Positions 28,131-37,988 of a DNA stretch of 64,000 nucleotides are shown here, piece after piece. Both the position numbers and the translations under genes were made by a program. This DNA comes from JAGQPD01 sp020426865 (GTDB lineage: Bacteria > Planctomycetota > Planctomycetia > Pirellulales > Pirellulaceae). Below the pieces are notes generated by a model. The model searched no databases, had not been told where the DNA came from, and saw only the letters and a program-made list of their open reading frames with translations. Every line of letters starts with the position of its first letter. Positions within the stretch are counted from its first letter, which is position 1. The stretch spans positions 682,001-746,000 of the forward strand of contig JAWKTN010000001.1 in the NCBI GenBank assembly GCA_041399065.1, read 5' to 3'.

Positions 28131-30965
28131 ATGAGCGAATCGCCCGAAGCATCGTCACGTCTTTTTCTATTGGATGGCATGGCGCTGACGTACCGTGCCC
28201 ATTTTGCCATGATCCGCAGCCCTCGGTTCACAACGGGGGGCCAGTGTACGTCGGCCGTTTTTGGGGTCTTCAACACGGTGATGGAGATCATCAACCGCGA
28301 TCAGCCGACGCACATCGCGGTGGCTTTTGATACGGCCGAACCGACGCACCGACACGAGGAATTCGCGGCCTACAAGGCACAACGCGACGCGATTCCGGAG
28401 GACATCGCGTCGCAGCTACCGTTGGTGTTTCGCTTATTCGAGGCGCTCAACATTCCCGTGATTCGCTGTCCGGGCTTTGAGGCGGATGATGTGATGGCGA
28501 CCTTGGCGGGCGAAGCGGAACAAGCCGGCTTTGATACTTGGCTCGTCACACCAGACAAGGATTTTGATCAGTTGGTAACCGACCATGTCTTCGTCTTGAA
28601 ACCAGGTCGAGGGGGGGGGCAACGAGAAGTACTTGGTGTCCCCGAGGTATTGCAGAAATGGCAGATTCAACGAGTGGATCAGGTGATCGACATTTTAGGC
28701 TTGATGGGCGACGCCAGCGACAATATCCCGGGCATCCCGGGCATTGGGGAGAAGACGGCACAAAAACTGATCCAACAATACGATAACGTTGAGAATTTGT
28801 TGCAGCATGCGGAACAATTGAAAGGCAAGCAGCGTGAACGCGTCGAACAGAATGCCGATCAGGCGAGGCTTTCAAGACGGCTGGTCACCATCTTGCGGGA
28901 CGTCCCGCACGGCATGAAGCTGGACGAGTTAGCGTCACGACCACCGGATCAAACGCGGTTGCGCCAGTTGCTAAGCGAATTACAATTTGAAACACTGGGC
29001 AAGCGGCTATTCGGTGGTGAGTTCAAGGTACAACAGACCGGCGACGCGTCGCCAACCCATCGATCATCGTTGTCGGAGACCGCAGCGTCATCGACTTCCG
29101 TGCCACTGCAGTCTCCCCAGCAGGGGATGTTGTTTGGCGACGAACTTGAAGAACAGACACTATCGGACGTAAAACATGCTTATCGAATCGTCCGGACCCC
29201 GGACGAGCAAATCGCATTGATCGGCGTATTGTCCCAACAGGAACGCATTTGTTTCGATACGGAGACAACGGGATTGGATCCCCATTCGGCCGAACTGGTG
29301 GGAATGGCGTTCTGCATTCGCCCGCACGAAGCGTCCTACGTCCCCTGCCCTGCCAATATCGACGAAACACGAGCAATCCTCAATCGATTCCGCCCGATCT
29401 TGGAGAATCCGGCCATCGGCAAGATTGGTCACAACCTCAAATACGATGCGACGGTGCTCAAATGGCACGGGGTCGAATTGCGGGGAAGGCTGGAAGACAC
29501 CATGCTGTCACACACACTGGTCGATCCCGAAGGCCGTCACAACCTCGATCAGTTGAGCCTGCAATATTTCGGGTATCGCAAGATCCCTACAAGCGACTTA
29601 ATCGGCGAGCGAGGGAAATCGCAGAAGTGCATGCGTGACGTGGACGTGGACATTGTCGGGCAATATGCCGGGGAAGACGTCGATATCACCTGGCAGCTGC
29701 ATCAACAGCTGGTGAAGGAAATCGAGCAGGCCGAATTGCAGCGGGTTTGTTATGAAGTGGAGTTTCCGTTGATTCCGGTTCTGGTCGATATGGAATTCGA
29801 AGGCATCCGTTTGGATGTGGAGGCGATCACCGCATACTCGCGTCAACTGGCGGAAGAAATTGATCAACTCCAGGAAAAAATCTTCGACGCAGCCGGACAC
29901 CCGTTCAATATCGACTCCCCGAAACAACTGGGTGTCGTGCTGTACGACGAATTGCAGCTGGTCAAGAACCCCAAAAAAACTCCGACCGGACAATACACGA
30001 CTCGCGAGGCCGAACTAACGACGCTGGCCAGCAAGCACGAGATCGTTCGCGACGTGCTCGATTACCGCAACGCAACGAAACTGAAGTCGGTCTACGTCGA
30101 CCAACTGCCGCGGGCGGTTAATCCCAAGACCGGTCGCGTACACACCAACTACAGCCAGGCGTGGACAGCGACAGGGCGAATACAATCGAACAATCCGAAC
30201 CTACAAACCATTCCGGTCCGCAAGGAGCGCGGTCGTGAGATTCGCGCGGCATTTGTCGCGCGTGATCATGAGCATCGATTGCTATCGGCCGACTATTCGC
30301 AGATCGAGTTGCGAATCATGGCGGCGCTCAGCCAAGACGAGGGGCTACTTGATGCGTTTCGCCAAGGACTGGACATTCACGCAGCGACTGCCGCTAAGGT
30401 CTACAAGCTGGAGTTGGAGCAAGTGACGCGGGAGATGCGCAACACGGCGAAAACCGTGAATTTCGGCATCCTCTACGGCATCTCGGCGTTCGGACTGCAG
30501 CAGCGATTGGGAATTCCGCGAGAGGAAGCAAATGGGTTGATCGAAAACTACTTTCAGCAATACCCCAAAGTGCGCCAGTACATTGACGATACGATCGCGT
30601 TTGCTCAGAAAAACGGTTTCGTGCAAACGCTAACCGGCCGGCGGCGATTTCTCCGCGACATCAATTCACAGAACCGCACGATTCGGAGCACGGCGGAGCG
30701 ATTGGCCATGAATACGCCGATTCAGGGAACAGCGGCGGACATGCTGAAGTTGGCGATGATTGCGGTTCATCGCACGCTACGTGAAGGAAACTTCCGCACG
30801 AAGATGCTGCTTACGGTCCACGACGAAATCGTCTTTGACATGCCGCTCGATGAACAGGAAACAATCATGCCTTTGATCGAACAGCAGATGGCCAAGGCAT
30901 TGCCGTTGGACGTGCCGATCGTCGTTGAATTGGGGGTGGGCGACAATTGGCTGGAGGCGCACTAG
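28131..30965 (+). CDS. polA: DNA polymerase I
   Basis: 944 residues from ATG 28131, with GGAG about 5 bases before it; ATG 28116 is in frame but lacks a site. An N-terminal 5'-3' exonuclease domain (LLDGMALTYRAHFAM, FEADDVMATLAG, GDASDNIPGIPGIGEKTA) spans about 1-300. The proofreading domain is intact, with Asp376 and Glu378 in CFDTETTGLD, HNLKYDATVL and YAGEDVDITW. The polymerase domain has motif A SADYSQIELR (Asp721), the finger helix and motif C TVHDEIVFD (Asp898). It fills gaps and removes RNA primers (known). All catalytic acids visible are present. Confidence 0.97.
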   Translation: MSESPEASSRLFLLDGMALTYRAHFAMIRSPRFTTGGQCTSAVFGVFNTVMEIINRDQPTHIAVAFDTAEPTHRHEEFAAYKAQRDAIPEDIASQLPLVFRLFEALNIPVIRCPGFEADDVMATLAGEAEQAGFDTWLVTPDKDFDQLVTDHVFVLKPGRGGGQREVLGVPEVLQKWQIQRVDQVIDILGLMGDASDNIPGIPGIGEKTAQKLIQQYDNVENLLQHAEQLKGKQRERVEQNADQARLSRRLVTILRDVPHGMKLDELASRPPDQTRLRQLLSELQFETLGKRLFGGEFKVQQTGDASPTHRSSLSETAASSTSVPLQSPQQGMLFGDELEEQTLSDVKHAYRIVRTPDEQIALIGVLSQQERICFDTETTGLDPHSAELVGMAFCIRPHEASYVPCPANIDETRAILNRFRPILENPAIGKIGHNLKYDATVLKWHGVELRGRLEDTMLSHTLVDPEGRHNLDQLSLQYFGYRKIPTSDLIGERGKSQKCMRDVDVDIVGQYAGEDVDITWQLHQQLVKEIEQAELQRVCYEVEFPLIPVLVDMEFEGIRLDVEAITAYSRQLAEEIDQLQEKIFDAAGHPFNIDSPKQLGVVLYDELQLVKNPKKTPTGQYTTREAELTTLASKHEIVRDVLDYRNATKLKSVYVDQLPRAVNPKTGRVHTNYSQAWTATGRIQSNNPNLQTIPVRKERGREIRAAFVARDHEHRLLSADYSQIELRIMAALSQDEGLLDAFRQGLDIHAATAAKVYKLELEQVTREMRNTAKTVNFGILYGISAFGLQQRLGIPREEANGLIENYFQQYPKVRQYIDDTIAFAQKNGFVQTLTGRRRFLRDINSQNRTIRSTAERLAMNTPIQGTAADMLKLAMIAVHRTLREGNFRTKMLLTVHDEIVFDMPLDEQETIMPLIEQQMAKALPLDVPIVVELGVGDNWLEAH

Positions 30966-31137
30966 TCCGGGCCAATTGTTGGCGTTGCCTCGTCCGCTAG
31001 TGGAGCCGTGATGGGCCACTTGTGTCCGGTTCGGCCGGGACGGCACGATCTTGAGCATCGTCGATGGATGTCTGGAGGTCGTCATGATTCGCAGAAGACT
31101 TCTGCGGACGCGGTGGGACCGCGCAGCTTCCGCTCAT

Positions 31138-31227
31138 TCACGTCGAGACACCGAACTTGGGTAGGACCCACACGTTTAGCACAACCCAGGCGGCAAAAAT
31201 TAACAGAAACAGTCCCAGTTCTTTCAT
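31138..31227 (-). CDS. 29-residue single-pass membrane peptide
   Basis: ATG 31227 stands 8 bases after GGGAG and runs to a TGA at 31138-31140. The product starts MKELGLFLLIFAAWVVL, one hydrophobic helix, and ends WVLPKFGVST. It begins 25 bases after the rpe stop on the same strand, so it is probably the last gene of an rpe transcript. Composition, topology and ribosome-binding site all fit a real small membrane protein. Function is unknown. Confidence 0.65.
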   Translation of the reverse strand: MKELGLFLLIFAAWVVLNVWVLPKFGVST

Positions 31228-31251
31228 GGCCTTGGCTCCCATGTTGTATTC

Positions 31252-31947
31252 TCACGTAAGTGTCAGTGCGTCTTCGGCGGCCCGATGCAAGGCAACAATG
31301 GCCGCGGGAATGCTGTCGGAAGCCCGAAACACGGACGAACCGGCGACGAGCACGCGGGCACCGGCAGCGACGGCCGGTCCGACCGTTTGAACCGTCACTC
31401 CGCCGTCGATCTCCAATTCGCAATTGGGGTTCTCCGCATCGATGGCTTGCCGAACTTGTTCGATCTTCTTCAGCGTCGCTTCGATAAATGTCTGACCACC
31501 GAATCCCGGATTAACCGTCATAATTAACACGAGATCCACTTCTCTAAGGATCGGCTCGATGGCCGTGGCAGGTGTAGCCGGATTGAGGACAACACCTGCT
31601 TTACATCCCAAAACGCGAATCTGTGTCACGGTGCGATGAAGGTGCGGGTTATTTTCCACGTGTACGAGCAGTGAATCAGCACCGGCCTGGGCAAACGCCT
31701 CCAGATACTGGTCTGGATGCGAGATCATCAAATGCGTCTCAATTGGTAGCGAGGTGCATTTTCGCAGAGACTGGACGACGGGCACTCCCACGCTGATATT
31801 GGGTACAAAATGCCCGTCCATCACATCGACGTGAATCCGGTCGACGTCATCCGAGACGACTTGCTGAACTTGTTCTCCGAGTCGACAAAAGTCGGCGGCG
31901 AGAATAGAGGGTGCGATTTTGATGGACGGTTTAGTGGGAATCATCAT
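31252..31947 (-). CDS. rpe: Ribulose-phosphate 3-epimerase
   Basis: 231 residues from ATG 31947 (or the adjacent ATG 31944); the longer open frame upstream has no family sequence. Motifs in order: IAPSILAADF, the metal and substrate site HVDVMDGHFVPN, ETHLMISHP, VLIMTVNPGFGGQ and ELEIDGGV near the phosphate-binding end, then VAGSSVFRA. The enzyme interconverts ribulose-5-phosphate and xylulose-5-phosphate in the pentose phosphate pathway (known). No strong ribosome-binding site is seen. The 29-residue membrane peptide follows. Confidence 0.96.
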   Translation of the reverse strand: MMIPTKPSIKIAPSILAADFCRLGEQVQQVVSDDVDRIHVDVMDGHFVPNISVGVPVVQSLRKCTSLPIETHLMISHPDQYLEAFAQAGADSLLVHVENNPHLHRTVTQIRVLGCKAGVVLNPATPATAIEPILREVDLVLIMTVNPGFGGQTFIEATLKKIEQVRQAIDAENPNCELEIDGGVTVQTVGPAVAAGARVLVAGSSVFRASDSIPAAIVALHRAAEDALTLT

Positions 31948-32079
31948 GCATTGCCGGCGAGACAATCGAAACAGAAGCTCTGTTCCAAATTGTAGCCTCA
32001 ACGCTGCAAAACTTGTAGTGGCCGCGGACGTAGCCACGGCCACCGCTGGCACTGAGCAACGGCACCGGATCGTGAACTG

Positions 32080-33591
32080 TCACCCGCTGAGTGTCGATCG
32101 GCGATGCCGCACGTTTCGTATGACCAGGCAGCATAATCCCGCGAAGAGGAACCATGAGGATGGCTCTGGCACGGCCACGAGTTGGTAGATGATGCCGCCG
32201 TTACCATCGGCCGGGGTATTGGTCACCATGGCGTAAAGTTCCCCATGACCGTCTTGTCCGAACCCGTGGACAGTTAGGCCGTCGGGGAGTCGACCGTTGG
32301 CGAATTGAGGGAGTTGGAATTCCTTGATTTCGCCGGAGGTGAGATCGGCGTAGAAAAGTCGGCCGTCGACGCGTGGCGGGAGGTTTTGCAGTGCCAGATC
32401 GCCGAAGACATATTTTCCTTCGAGTTCGGGAATCGCCGAACCCCGGTAGACGAACCCGCCGGTGATGGAAATGCCATCGCCGTGGTCGTATTGCAGCGTT
32501 CCGAGGGGTCCGGAGATGGGGTCAATCAATCCTGCGGGCGTCCCGGGACTGCGGTCGCCAACCGTTCCGACGATTACTTCAGGGGGACCGGCGCTCCCTT
32601 CGCGATTGAAGATGAATTCACCTTCCTTGATGGCCCAACCATAGTTCCCACCTTTGACGACGCGATTGATTTCTTCAATCGTGCGCTGACCGACATCTGC
32701 CAGTATCAAGTCACCGGTGAGCGTATCAAAGGCAAAGCGATACGGGTTGCGAAAGCCGTAGGCGTAGATTTCCGGTACTTCGTTAGGACCTTGAAACGGA
32801 TTATCGGCCGGAATGCGATACTGGCCGTTGCTACTCGTCGGATCGCTGCTACCGGTGGTGAGATTGGGATCAAGCGGGTCGATCCGTAACATTTTGCCGA
32901 GGGGCGTGCTGAGGTTTTGAGCATTGCCGCCCGGTTCGATGTGACCGGCGCCGATGTCATTGGCGTTGCCGCCATCGCCGGTCGCAAGGTAGAGGTAACC
33001 GTCGGGACCGAAAGCGATCGTACCGCCGTTGTGGTTGTTGGCGTTTTGACCAAGCGACATGATTTCTCGGCGCGAACCGGGATTAATCTGATTCGCATCG
33101 GTTTCGGACATCTTGTATTCGTTGATGACGGTCTTAAACCCTTGGGTCGAATTGTTCGGCGCCACATAGGTGGGGGAAGTACCGTCGGGAATCGGCTCGG
33201 TGGAATAGGTGTAGAGCGTTTGGTAACCAGGGCTAGCACTGTCGTTGAAGCCAGGATGAAAGGCCAGTCCCAGTAATCCCCGCTCGTCGTTGGCGTTGGC
33301 GGGATTGAATGGCGGAGAGACGCGTCCGCTCAAGTCTATGGCGTTTTGGTTGAGTAACACACCGTCTTGCAGGATTTTGATTTGTCCGGCCTGTTCGAGG
33401 ACGAATAGGCGACTGGTATCTCCCGGTGGGTTGATGCCATAGTCAGGCGCCCCCAGTCCGGTGGCCACGGGAGCCAAGTGGATCGCGATATCGCCGCGAG
33501 GGATGGCGGGCAGAAAGGGTTCCGCAACCGCAGAAGAAACGAGGAAGTAAGAAAAAACGACTCCGACGCTGACGAGTTCTTTTAGGGACAT
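32080..33591 (-). CDS. Exported glucose/sorbosone dehydrogenase-like protein with PEP-CTERM tail
   Basis: 503 residues from ATG 33591 (GAAGG about 7 bases before). A signal peptide (VGVVFSYFLVSSAVAEP) is followed by a six-bladed propeller of the PQQ-dependent sugar dehydrogenase family: VATGLGAPDYG, RLFVLEQAGQIKIL, ERGLLGLAFHPGF, FGPDGYLYLATGDGG, YAYGFRNPYRFAFD, LADVGQRTIEEIN and GGNYGWAIKEG. The C-terminus has VPEPSSWFLFAGLCCLVIR and basic residues, an exosortase sorting signal. Oxidation of a sugar or aldose at the cell surface is inferred; the cofactor is not proven. About 130 bases separate it from rpe. Confidence 0.9.
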   Translation of the reverse strand: MSLKELVSVGVVFSYFLVSSAVAEPFLPAIPRGDIAIHLAPVATGLGAPDYGINPPGDTSRLFVLEQAGQIKILQDGVLLNQNAIDLSGRVSPPFNPANANDERGLLGLAFHPGFNDSASPGYQTLYTYSTEPIPDGTSPTYVAPNNSTQGFKTVINEYKMSETDANQINPGSRREIMSLGQNANNHNGGTIAFGPDGYLYLATGDGGNANDIGAGHIEPGGNAQNLSTPLGKMLRIDPLDPNLTTGSSDPTSSNGQYRIPADNPFQGPNEVPEIYAYGFRNPYRFAFDTLTGDLILADVGQRTIEEINRVVKGGNYGWAIKEGEFIFNREGSAGPPEVIVGTVGDRSPGTPAGLIDPISGPLGTLQYDHGDGISITGGFVYRGSAIPELEGKYVFGDLALQNLPPRVDGRLFYADLTSGEIKEFQLPQFANGRLPDGLTVHGFGQDGHGELYAMVTNTPADGNGGIIYQLVAVPEPSSWFLFAGLCCLVIRNVRHRRSTLSG

Positions 33592-33928
33592 AGCGCGACC
33601 TTCACGGGATGAAGTTTCGGGCAAAGCTCGCCGGCCTCCAACGCGACTCTGCAGATAGTTCCGCAAATAACATGTCCCTCGGCTACCCAATTATTGCGGT
33701 CGTCCCGACTTTTTCCTGCACGCCAATTGCCTTCTTTGTCCCGGATCACTGGAAACTTTCGCGATAGTTGTTTAGGATTTGAGAAATCGAGGCTAAGGGA
33801 GGAGGTGCATCCGACGGCCCAAGTATCGCACGGTCCGGGCGGCTGGCCGTTGTTGGCAGCCACTTTCCGGAATTTTTGCGCGTACGCAGTAACGGTCACG
33901 CGTCGCACGATCATAGGAAGACTTTGGT
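33592..33928. other. Intergenic region between divergent genes
   Basis: 337 bases between the PEP-CTERM dehydrogenase (minus) and the second DUF1559 gene (plus). No RNA gene, repeat or small reading frame stands out; both promoters should lie here. Confidence 0.45.
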
Positions 33929-34951
33929 ATGGTATTGTGTCGTCGGAAAAGGAATCGCGTTCGCCCCGGGTTTACGCTCGTCGAATTGCTAGTGGTTATC
34001 GCGATCATCGGGTTGCTGGTGGCATTGCTATTGCCTGCCGTCAATGCTGCGCGCGAGGCGGCCCGGCTAAACGGCTGCAAGAACAACCTCAAACAGCTGG
34101 CACTTGGCTGCATCGTGCACGAGAGTGCTCAGGGGCACTATCCAACGGGGGGCTGGGGCAACGACTGGGTCGGCGATGCCGACCGTGGGTATAACGGTGA
34201 ACAACCGGGCGGGTGGATCTACAATTTGATGCCATTCATCGAAGAAACGGCGCTCCACGATCAGGCCGGCGACGGCGACCCGAAACAGATCACCAACGCA
34301 CAACTCGAAGCAACTCGCAACATGTTGCTTAGTCCGCTGAACATCATCAACTGTCCGACGCGTCGGAGTCATGGAACATTTACCGCCGGGGACACCGCCG
34401 ACGCGATCAATGCAGCGAGACTATCGCAGATCGGATTCGTTGGTCGTGGTGATTATGCAGCCAACGTCGGGCATACTGGCCCCTACGATCACGGTGGCCC
34501 GGCCAGTATGACCGTCGTCGACCGTGGGTTTGCGCTGTGGGCAAACGACGAACTAGGAAAGCTCGTCAACGGCGGCGAGCTAACTGGGATCAGTTTCCAA
34601 CGCAGCGAAGTAAGCTCGCGGCACGTAACCGACGGCACATCGAAGACCTATATGTGTGGCGAGCGGTACATCAATAGCGACAATTATGAGAACGGCGAAG
34701 ACAAGGGTGACAATGAAACGTGGTGCACGGGTGCTAACAACGACAATTTTCGGATCACGGTTGGCGTCCCCCGTCGCGACACCCCCGGTCTGCAATCGGC
34801 CGACAGCTTCGGCAGCGCCCACGCAGCAGTATGGCAAATGGCCTGGTGCGACGGACACGTCTCTGCACTCTCCTTTGACATCGACCTGGAAACCCATCGC
34901 TGCCTATCTAACCGCAAGGATGGTTTAACCTGCGATCAACCTGATCAATAG
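33929..34951 (+). CDS. DUF1559 protein with prepilin-like N-terminus
   Basis: 340 residues. The start at 33929 follows AGGA about 11 bases upstream. RPGFTLVELLVVIAIIG and the long hydrophobic helix are followed by NAAREAARLNGCKNNLKQLA, the family signature. GTSKTYMCGERYI and VWQMAWCDGHVSALSFD match the C-terminal family motifs, including the DGHV element. It is not a recent copy of the other DUF1559 gene (24851-25828), since similarity is limited to family motifs. Pseudopilin-like secretion is inferred; the function is unknown. Confidence 0.93.
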   Translation: MVLCRRKRNRVRPGFTLVELLVVIAIIGLLVALLLPAVNAAREAARLNGCKNNLKQLALGCIVHESAQGHYPTGGWGNDWVGDADRGYNGEQPGGWIYNLMPFIEETALHDQAGDGDPKQITNAQLEATRNMLLSPLNIINCPTRRSHGTFTAGDTADAINAARLSQIGFVGRGDYAANVGHTGPYDHGGPASMTVVDRGFALWANDELGKLVNGGELTGISFQRSEVSSRHVTDGTSKTYMCGERYINSDNYENGEDKGDNETWCTGANNDNFRITVGVPRRDTPGLQSADSFGSAHAAVWQMAWCDGHVSALSFDIDLETHRCLSNRKDGLTCDQPDQ

Positions 34952-35087
34952 CCTGGCTGCTCACAGGCCCTCCAAACCGGCCTGTCTCGCCGCATGCGGT
35001 TACCAGCGTGCTGGAGACGGTTTGGGGGCCGCACGAGCCACCGTTATGGACAGCCACCGTTATTCACAATCTACCCTCATTCAGACC

Positions 35088-35121
35088 AGCACCAATGGCT
35101 GTGACAAGCACCAATGGCTGT
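35088..35121. repeat. Short direct repeat
   Basis: AGCACCAATGGCTGT occurs at 35088-35102 and again at 35107-35121. It lies in the intergenic stretch after the DUF1559 gene, before the Nif11-type gene. Probably a small local duplication. Confidence 0.75.
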
Positions 35122-35170
35122 CAATATCCGGGCGTTGATGCCGTTACAACTGGCCTCATTTGCTTTCGAA

Positions 35171-35383
35171 TCACTTTCGATGGGGTCCCGGCGGGCCGAT
35201 GTGGGATCGGGTTGCCTGGTCGTACTCGTCCGCCGTAAAGGGAAAGCCGGCATTGGTTGCGATGCGGATGATCGCCTCAACCGCTGTTGTTCGGTCTTTG
35301 CAGCCGGCACCTTTCAACTCGGCTCGCAGTGCTTCCGAGGTCCACACCTTTTCGAAGAAAGCCTTGACGTTCTGGACCGACAT
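35171..35383 (-). CDS. Nif11-like small protein
   Basis: 70 residues from ATG 35383, which stands about 6 bases after CGGAGAG. The sequence MSVQNVKAFFEKVW, LRAELKG, AIIRIATNAGFPFTADE matches the Nif11 domain, found in leader peptides of ribosomally made natural products and in small proteins of nitrogen-fixing bacteria. The usual Gly-Gly cleavage site and cysteine-rich core are missing; only a short basic-Pro tail (GPPGPHRK) follows. It starts 59 bases after the stop of the sialidase-like gene, so the two may be cotranscribed. No modifying enzyme or peptidase-transporter is nearby. Confidence 0.75.
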   Translation of the reverse strand: MSVQNVKAFFEKVWTSEALRAELKGAGCKDRTTAVEAIIRIATNAGFPFTADEYDQATRSHIGPPGPHRK

Positions 35384-35442
35384 GTTCGCTCTCCGTTTGG
35401 GTCTGTGTTATTCAGTGACGGGGTTACCAACACCGTCAACGT

Positions 35443-36573
35443 TCATGGCTGCCAGATCGTGGCCGCGATATAGCGTTCGACACGCTGGTGGTCACGGAAA
35501 TAGTAGACCGTCACCAGCTTTCCATCCGGCCGCTCGACCGTTCTCGGATACCCCAAATCCCACCCCGACCCGTCATCGCGAAGAATGAATTCGTCGCTCC
35601 ATGACTGACCATTGTCACTGGAAATCCTCCCGCGAATGCCATAGGGAGGTAACCGCCAGCCGTATACCAGGGCGAGCCGTCCATCCTTCAACCGAGTGAG
35701 CGTAGCGGGATTTCCCGAATTCTCCAATACGGGGCCTTCGAGCAGATACCACGACCGTCCCGCATCCGGCGACAGATACGGCTCGACCCACCACCGCCGA
35801 CGGCCATCAAAGACGCCGCCTCGACGAATCATGCTCAAGTAGCCGCCACCGTCGATCGCGACCGTTGCTGGCATGATCGCGTAACCGTAACCGGCCGGCG
35901 GTTGGGATCCGATCCACCCTACCAGATTCCAACTTTGGCCACCATCCTCCGTGCGGATGCACAGTGGTTGCCCCTCGTTGCCACCATCTTTCTCGGCGGA
36001 GATGAATGCCGTCAATCGCTGGGGGCCTTCCACAATATAGTCGGTGCGGGCCAGCAACCCCGGCCGGCCATACTTTGGAATCTCGTAAGGGCCTTGCCAC
36101 TTGTGTCCACGGTCGAGCGAAAAATAGCAGCGATCTTCACGGAAGCGAGCGGCAAAGTTGGGGACCGTGAAATCGAGCGGTTGATTTAACTTGCTCCAAT
36201 TCACGTCCTCCATTCCCTCCTTGGCGAAGGGAGGCGATTCGGCAGCCCACGTTTCGCCACCGTCGCCGCTGCGCGCCATGTGCGTTACTTGCGGTCGCCC
36301 GGGCGCAATGGTGTGCCCTTCGCGCTCTTCGTGATATCCCAGTATATAACCGACCAGAATCTCATTCTCCCAGATCCAAATCCCGTTGTTGGCCGGCCAC
36401 CCGGCAAACCGACCGGCCTCGCGAAAGACCACTGTGTTCTTGACGACTTGCGGTACCGCCTCGTCGTCGGCCATCACCGACGGACCGATCGTAGCGGCCA
36501 CGAAGCCTACCACGCCGACACAACAGATGCTCGTCCAACGGGCACTTTTCGAAATCTCCATTCGCTTTATCAT
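35443..36573 (-). CDS. Exported sialidase-family (BNR/Asp-box) protein
   Basis: 376 residues. A signal peptide (ICCVGVVGFVAATIG) precedes a six-bladed propeller with four Asp-boxes: RSGDGGETW, RTEDGGQSW, SPDAGRSW and SSDNGQSW. The family includes exo-sialidases and related glycosidases (known). An arginine triad could not be assigned with certainty, so the substrate is open. ATG 36573 has GGTGTGGA before it; ATG 36561 is an alternative. The protein probably acts on polysaccharide outside the cytoplasm. The small Nif11-type gene follows on the same strand. Confidence 0.88.
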   Translation of the reverse strand: MIKRMEISKSARWTSICCVGVVGFVAATIGPSVMADDEAVPQVVKNTVVFREAGRFAGWPANNGIWIWENEILVGYILGYHEEREGHTIAPGRPQVTHMARSGDGGETWAAESPPFAKEGMEDVNWSKLNQPLDFTVPNFAARFREDRCYFSLDRGHKWQGPYEIPKYGRPGLLARTDYIVEGPQRLTAFISAEKDGGNEGQPLCIRTEDGGQSWNLVGWIGSQPPAGYGYAIMPATVAIDGGGYLSMIRRGGVFDGRRRWWVEPYLSPDAGRSWYLLEGPVLENSGNPATLTRLKDGRLALVYGWRLPPYGIRGRISSDNGQSWSDEFILRDDGSGWDLGYPRTVERPDGKLVTVYYFRDHQRVERYIAATIWQP

Positions 36574-36805
36574 TCCACACCGCTTTCATCTGCTATTAAG
36601 AAATCTGCTTGCGTTGCGTTACCATTTCGGGAACGGTTACGGATAACGCACGACACGTGATATATTATCGCATGTCCTTCGTAATGAAAACGGACCTGTA
36701 ACATTGGGCGGTTCCACGCGCTTCATTCGGTAGTTCCATCTACGCGCAACAATGCGCTGTCACTCTGACGCACGATCGCGACAATCGCGAGTGCTATTGT
36801 CTCAT

Positions 36806-37745
36806 ATGACCGATACACTTCCCCCAGGGCCCAGCAATTCGCCTTATTGGCAGCTGATACAATGGTCGTTGCATCCATTGGAAATGCTCGTCGATTGTCG
36901 TCGTCGCTTTGGTGAAACGTTCACAATTCGAATGGCCGGATACGGAACGTTTGTGATGTTCACTCGGCCCGACGACGTGAAGCAGATTTTTCGTGGCCCG
37001 TCGAACGTGTTGCATTCCGGGGAAGCGAACCGTTTTCTCAGTGAAGTACTCGGCCCTCAGTCGGTGATTGTGCTGGACGATCAACAGCATAAGGAACAGC
37101 GCCATGCATTGTTGCCTGCCTTCAAGGGGGAACGCATGCGATCGTATTTCGAATTGATGCGTCACCATACGCAACAGACCATGGACGGATGGACCGACGG
37201 CCAGACGATTCGCATGGACGTTCGAGCAACTGCTGGCCAACCCCCGAGCAATGGCACGACTCCAATTAGAAATCGACGAACACGTCACCGGTCGCGTGGT
37301 ATCGGCCGACACCTTGGAATCACTGCCGTATCTGGACGCCGTCATTCGTGAATCGCTGCGTGTGCGAACGATCATTCCGTTTGTCACACGTTTGCTGAAA
37401 GCCCCGTTCGCAATCGGCGAGCGCACGTACCCGCATGGTGTCATGGTCTCGCCATGTATTCATTTGGTTCATCGAAGAGAAGAGCTGTACCCTGACCCGA
37501 ACGTATTTCGTCCCGAGCGGTTTTTGGAACGGCGATTCGATCCGTCGCAGTGGTTGCCATTCGGCGGTGGAAATCGCCTGTGCCTGGGCATGCCCTTCGC
37601 ACTATTCGAAATGAAGGTGGTCTTGGCCACCATGCTGGCGAATTGTCGCTTCCAATGCGAAGCCAATTGGCGGTCGCGCGTGAGTCGTCGAGGGGTTGTC
37701 TTGGCCCCTGATGATGGCGTCCAGATCCGCGTGCACCCTTGCTGA
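36806..37745 (+). pseudogene. Cytochrome P450, internal deletion
   Basis: The N-terminal part (from ATG 36806: TDTLPPGPSNSPYWQLIQW, to TIRMDV) and the C-terminal part (WTFEQLLANPRAMARLQLEI onward) are in different frames. The end is well preserved: helix K RESLRVR, PERF, and the heme loop FGGGNRLCLG with its cysteine ligand. Everything between about residue 137 and the end of helix I is missing, roughly 150 residues by comparison with P450s of about 450. The two halves meet near 37210-37222, where TGGACGTTCGAG can be read as both MDVR and WTFE. This suggests loss between short matching sequences. The product would lack the oxygen-binding helix and cannot be active. Confidence 0.88.
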
Positions 37746-37988
37746 TACCCCTCCGCCAAATACCTCGCGCTAATACCCGCCTCGCCACATCTCGACTATC
37801 GGCGTTGGCGCCGTGCATCGCGGACGTTGCATCCAAGCAACACAGGAATCTCCGGCTCCAGTCGAATTCATGTAATTCTCCGATTTTTTGGGCGAGCGGG
37901 CCAGGTCGATTTGAGCGGCACGCCAACTGCATTAGATGCCAGCCATCGGTCCGCCTCTACGGTTTCAACCTTTTGGGAACTCGCCACC

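Noticed and set aside
27857..28330. Cys-rich open frame upstream of polA
   Set aside because: It overlaps the first 200 bases of polA in another frame and contains the terminator-like hairpin.
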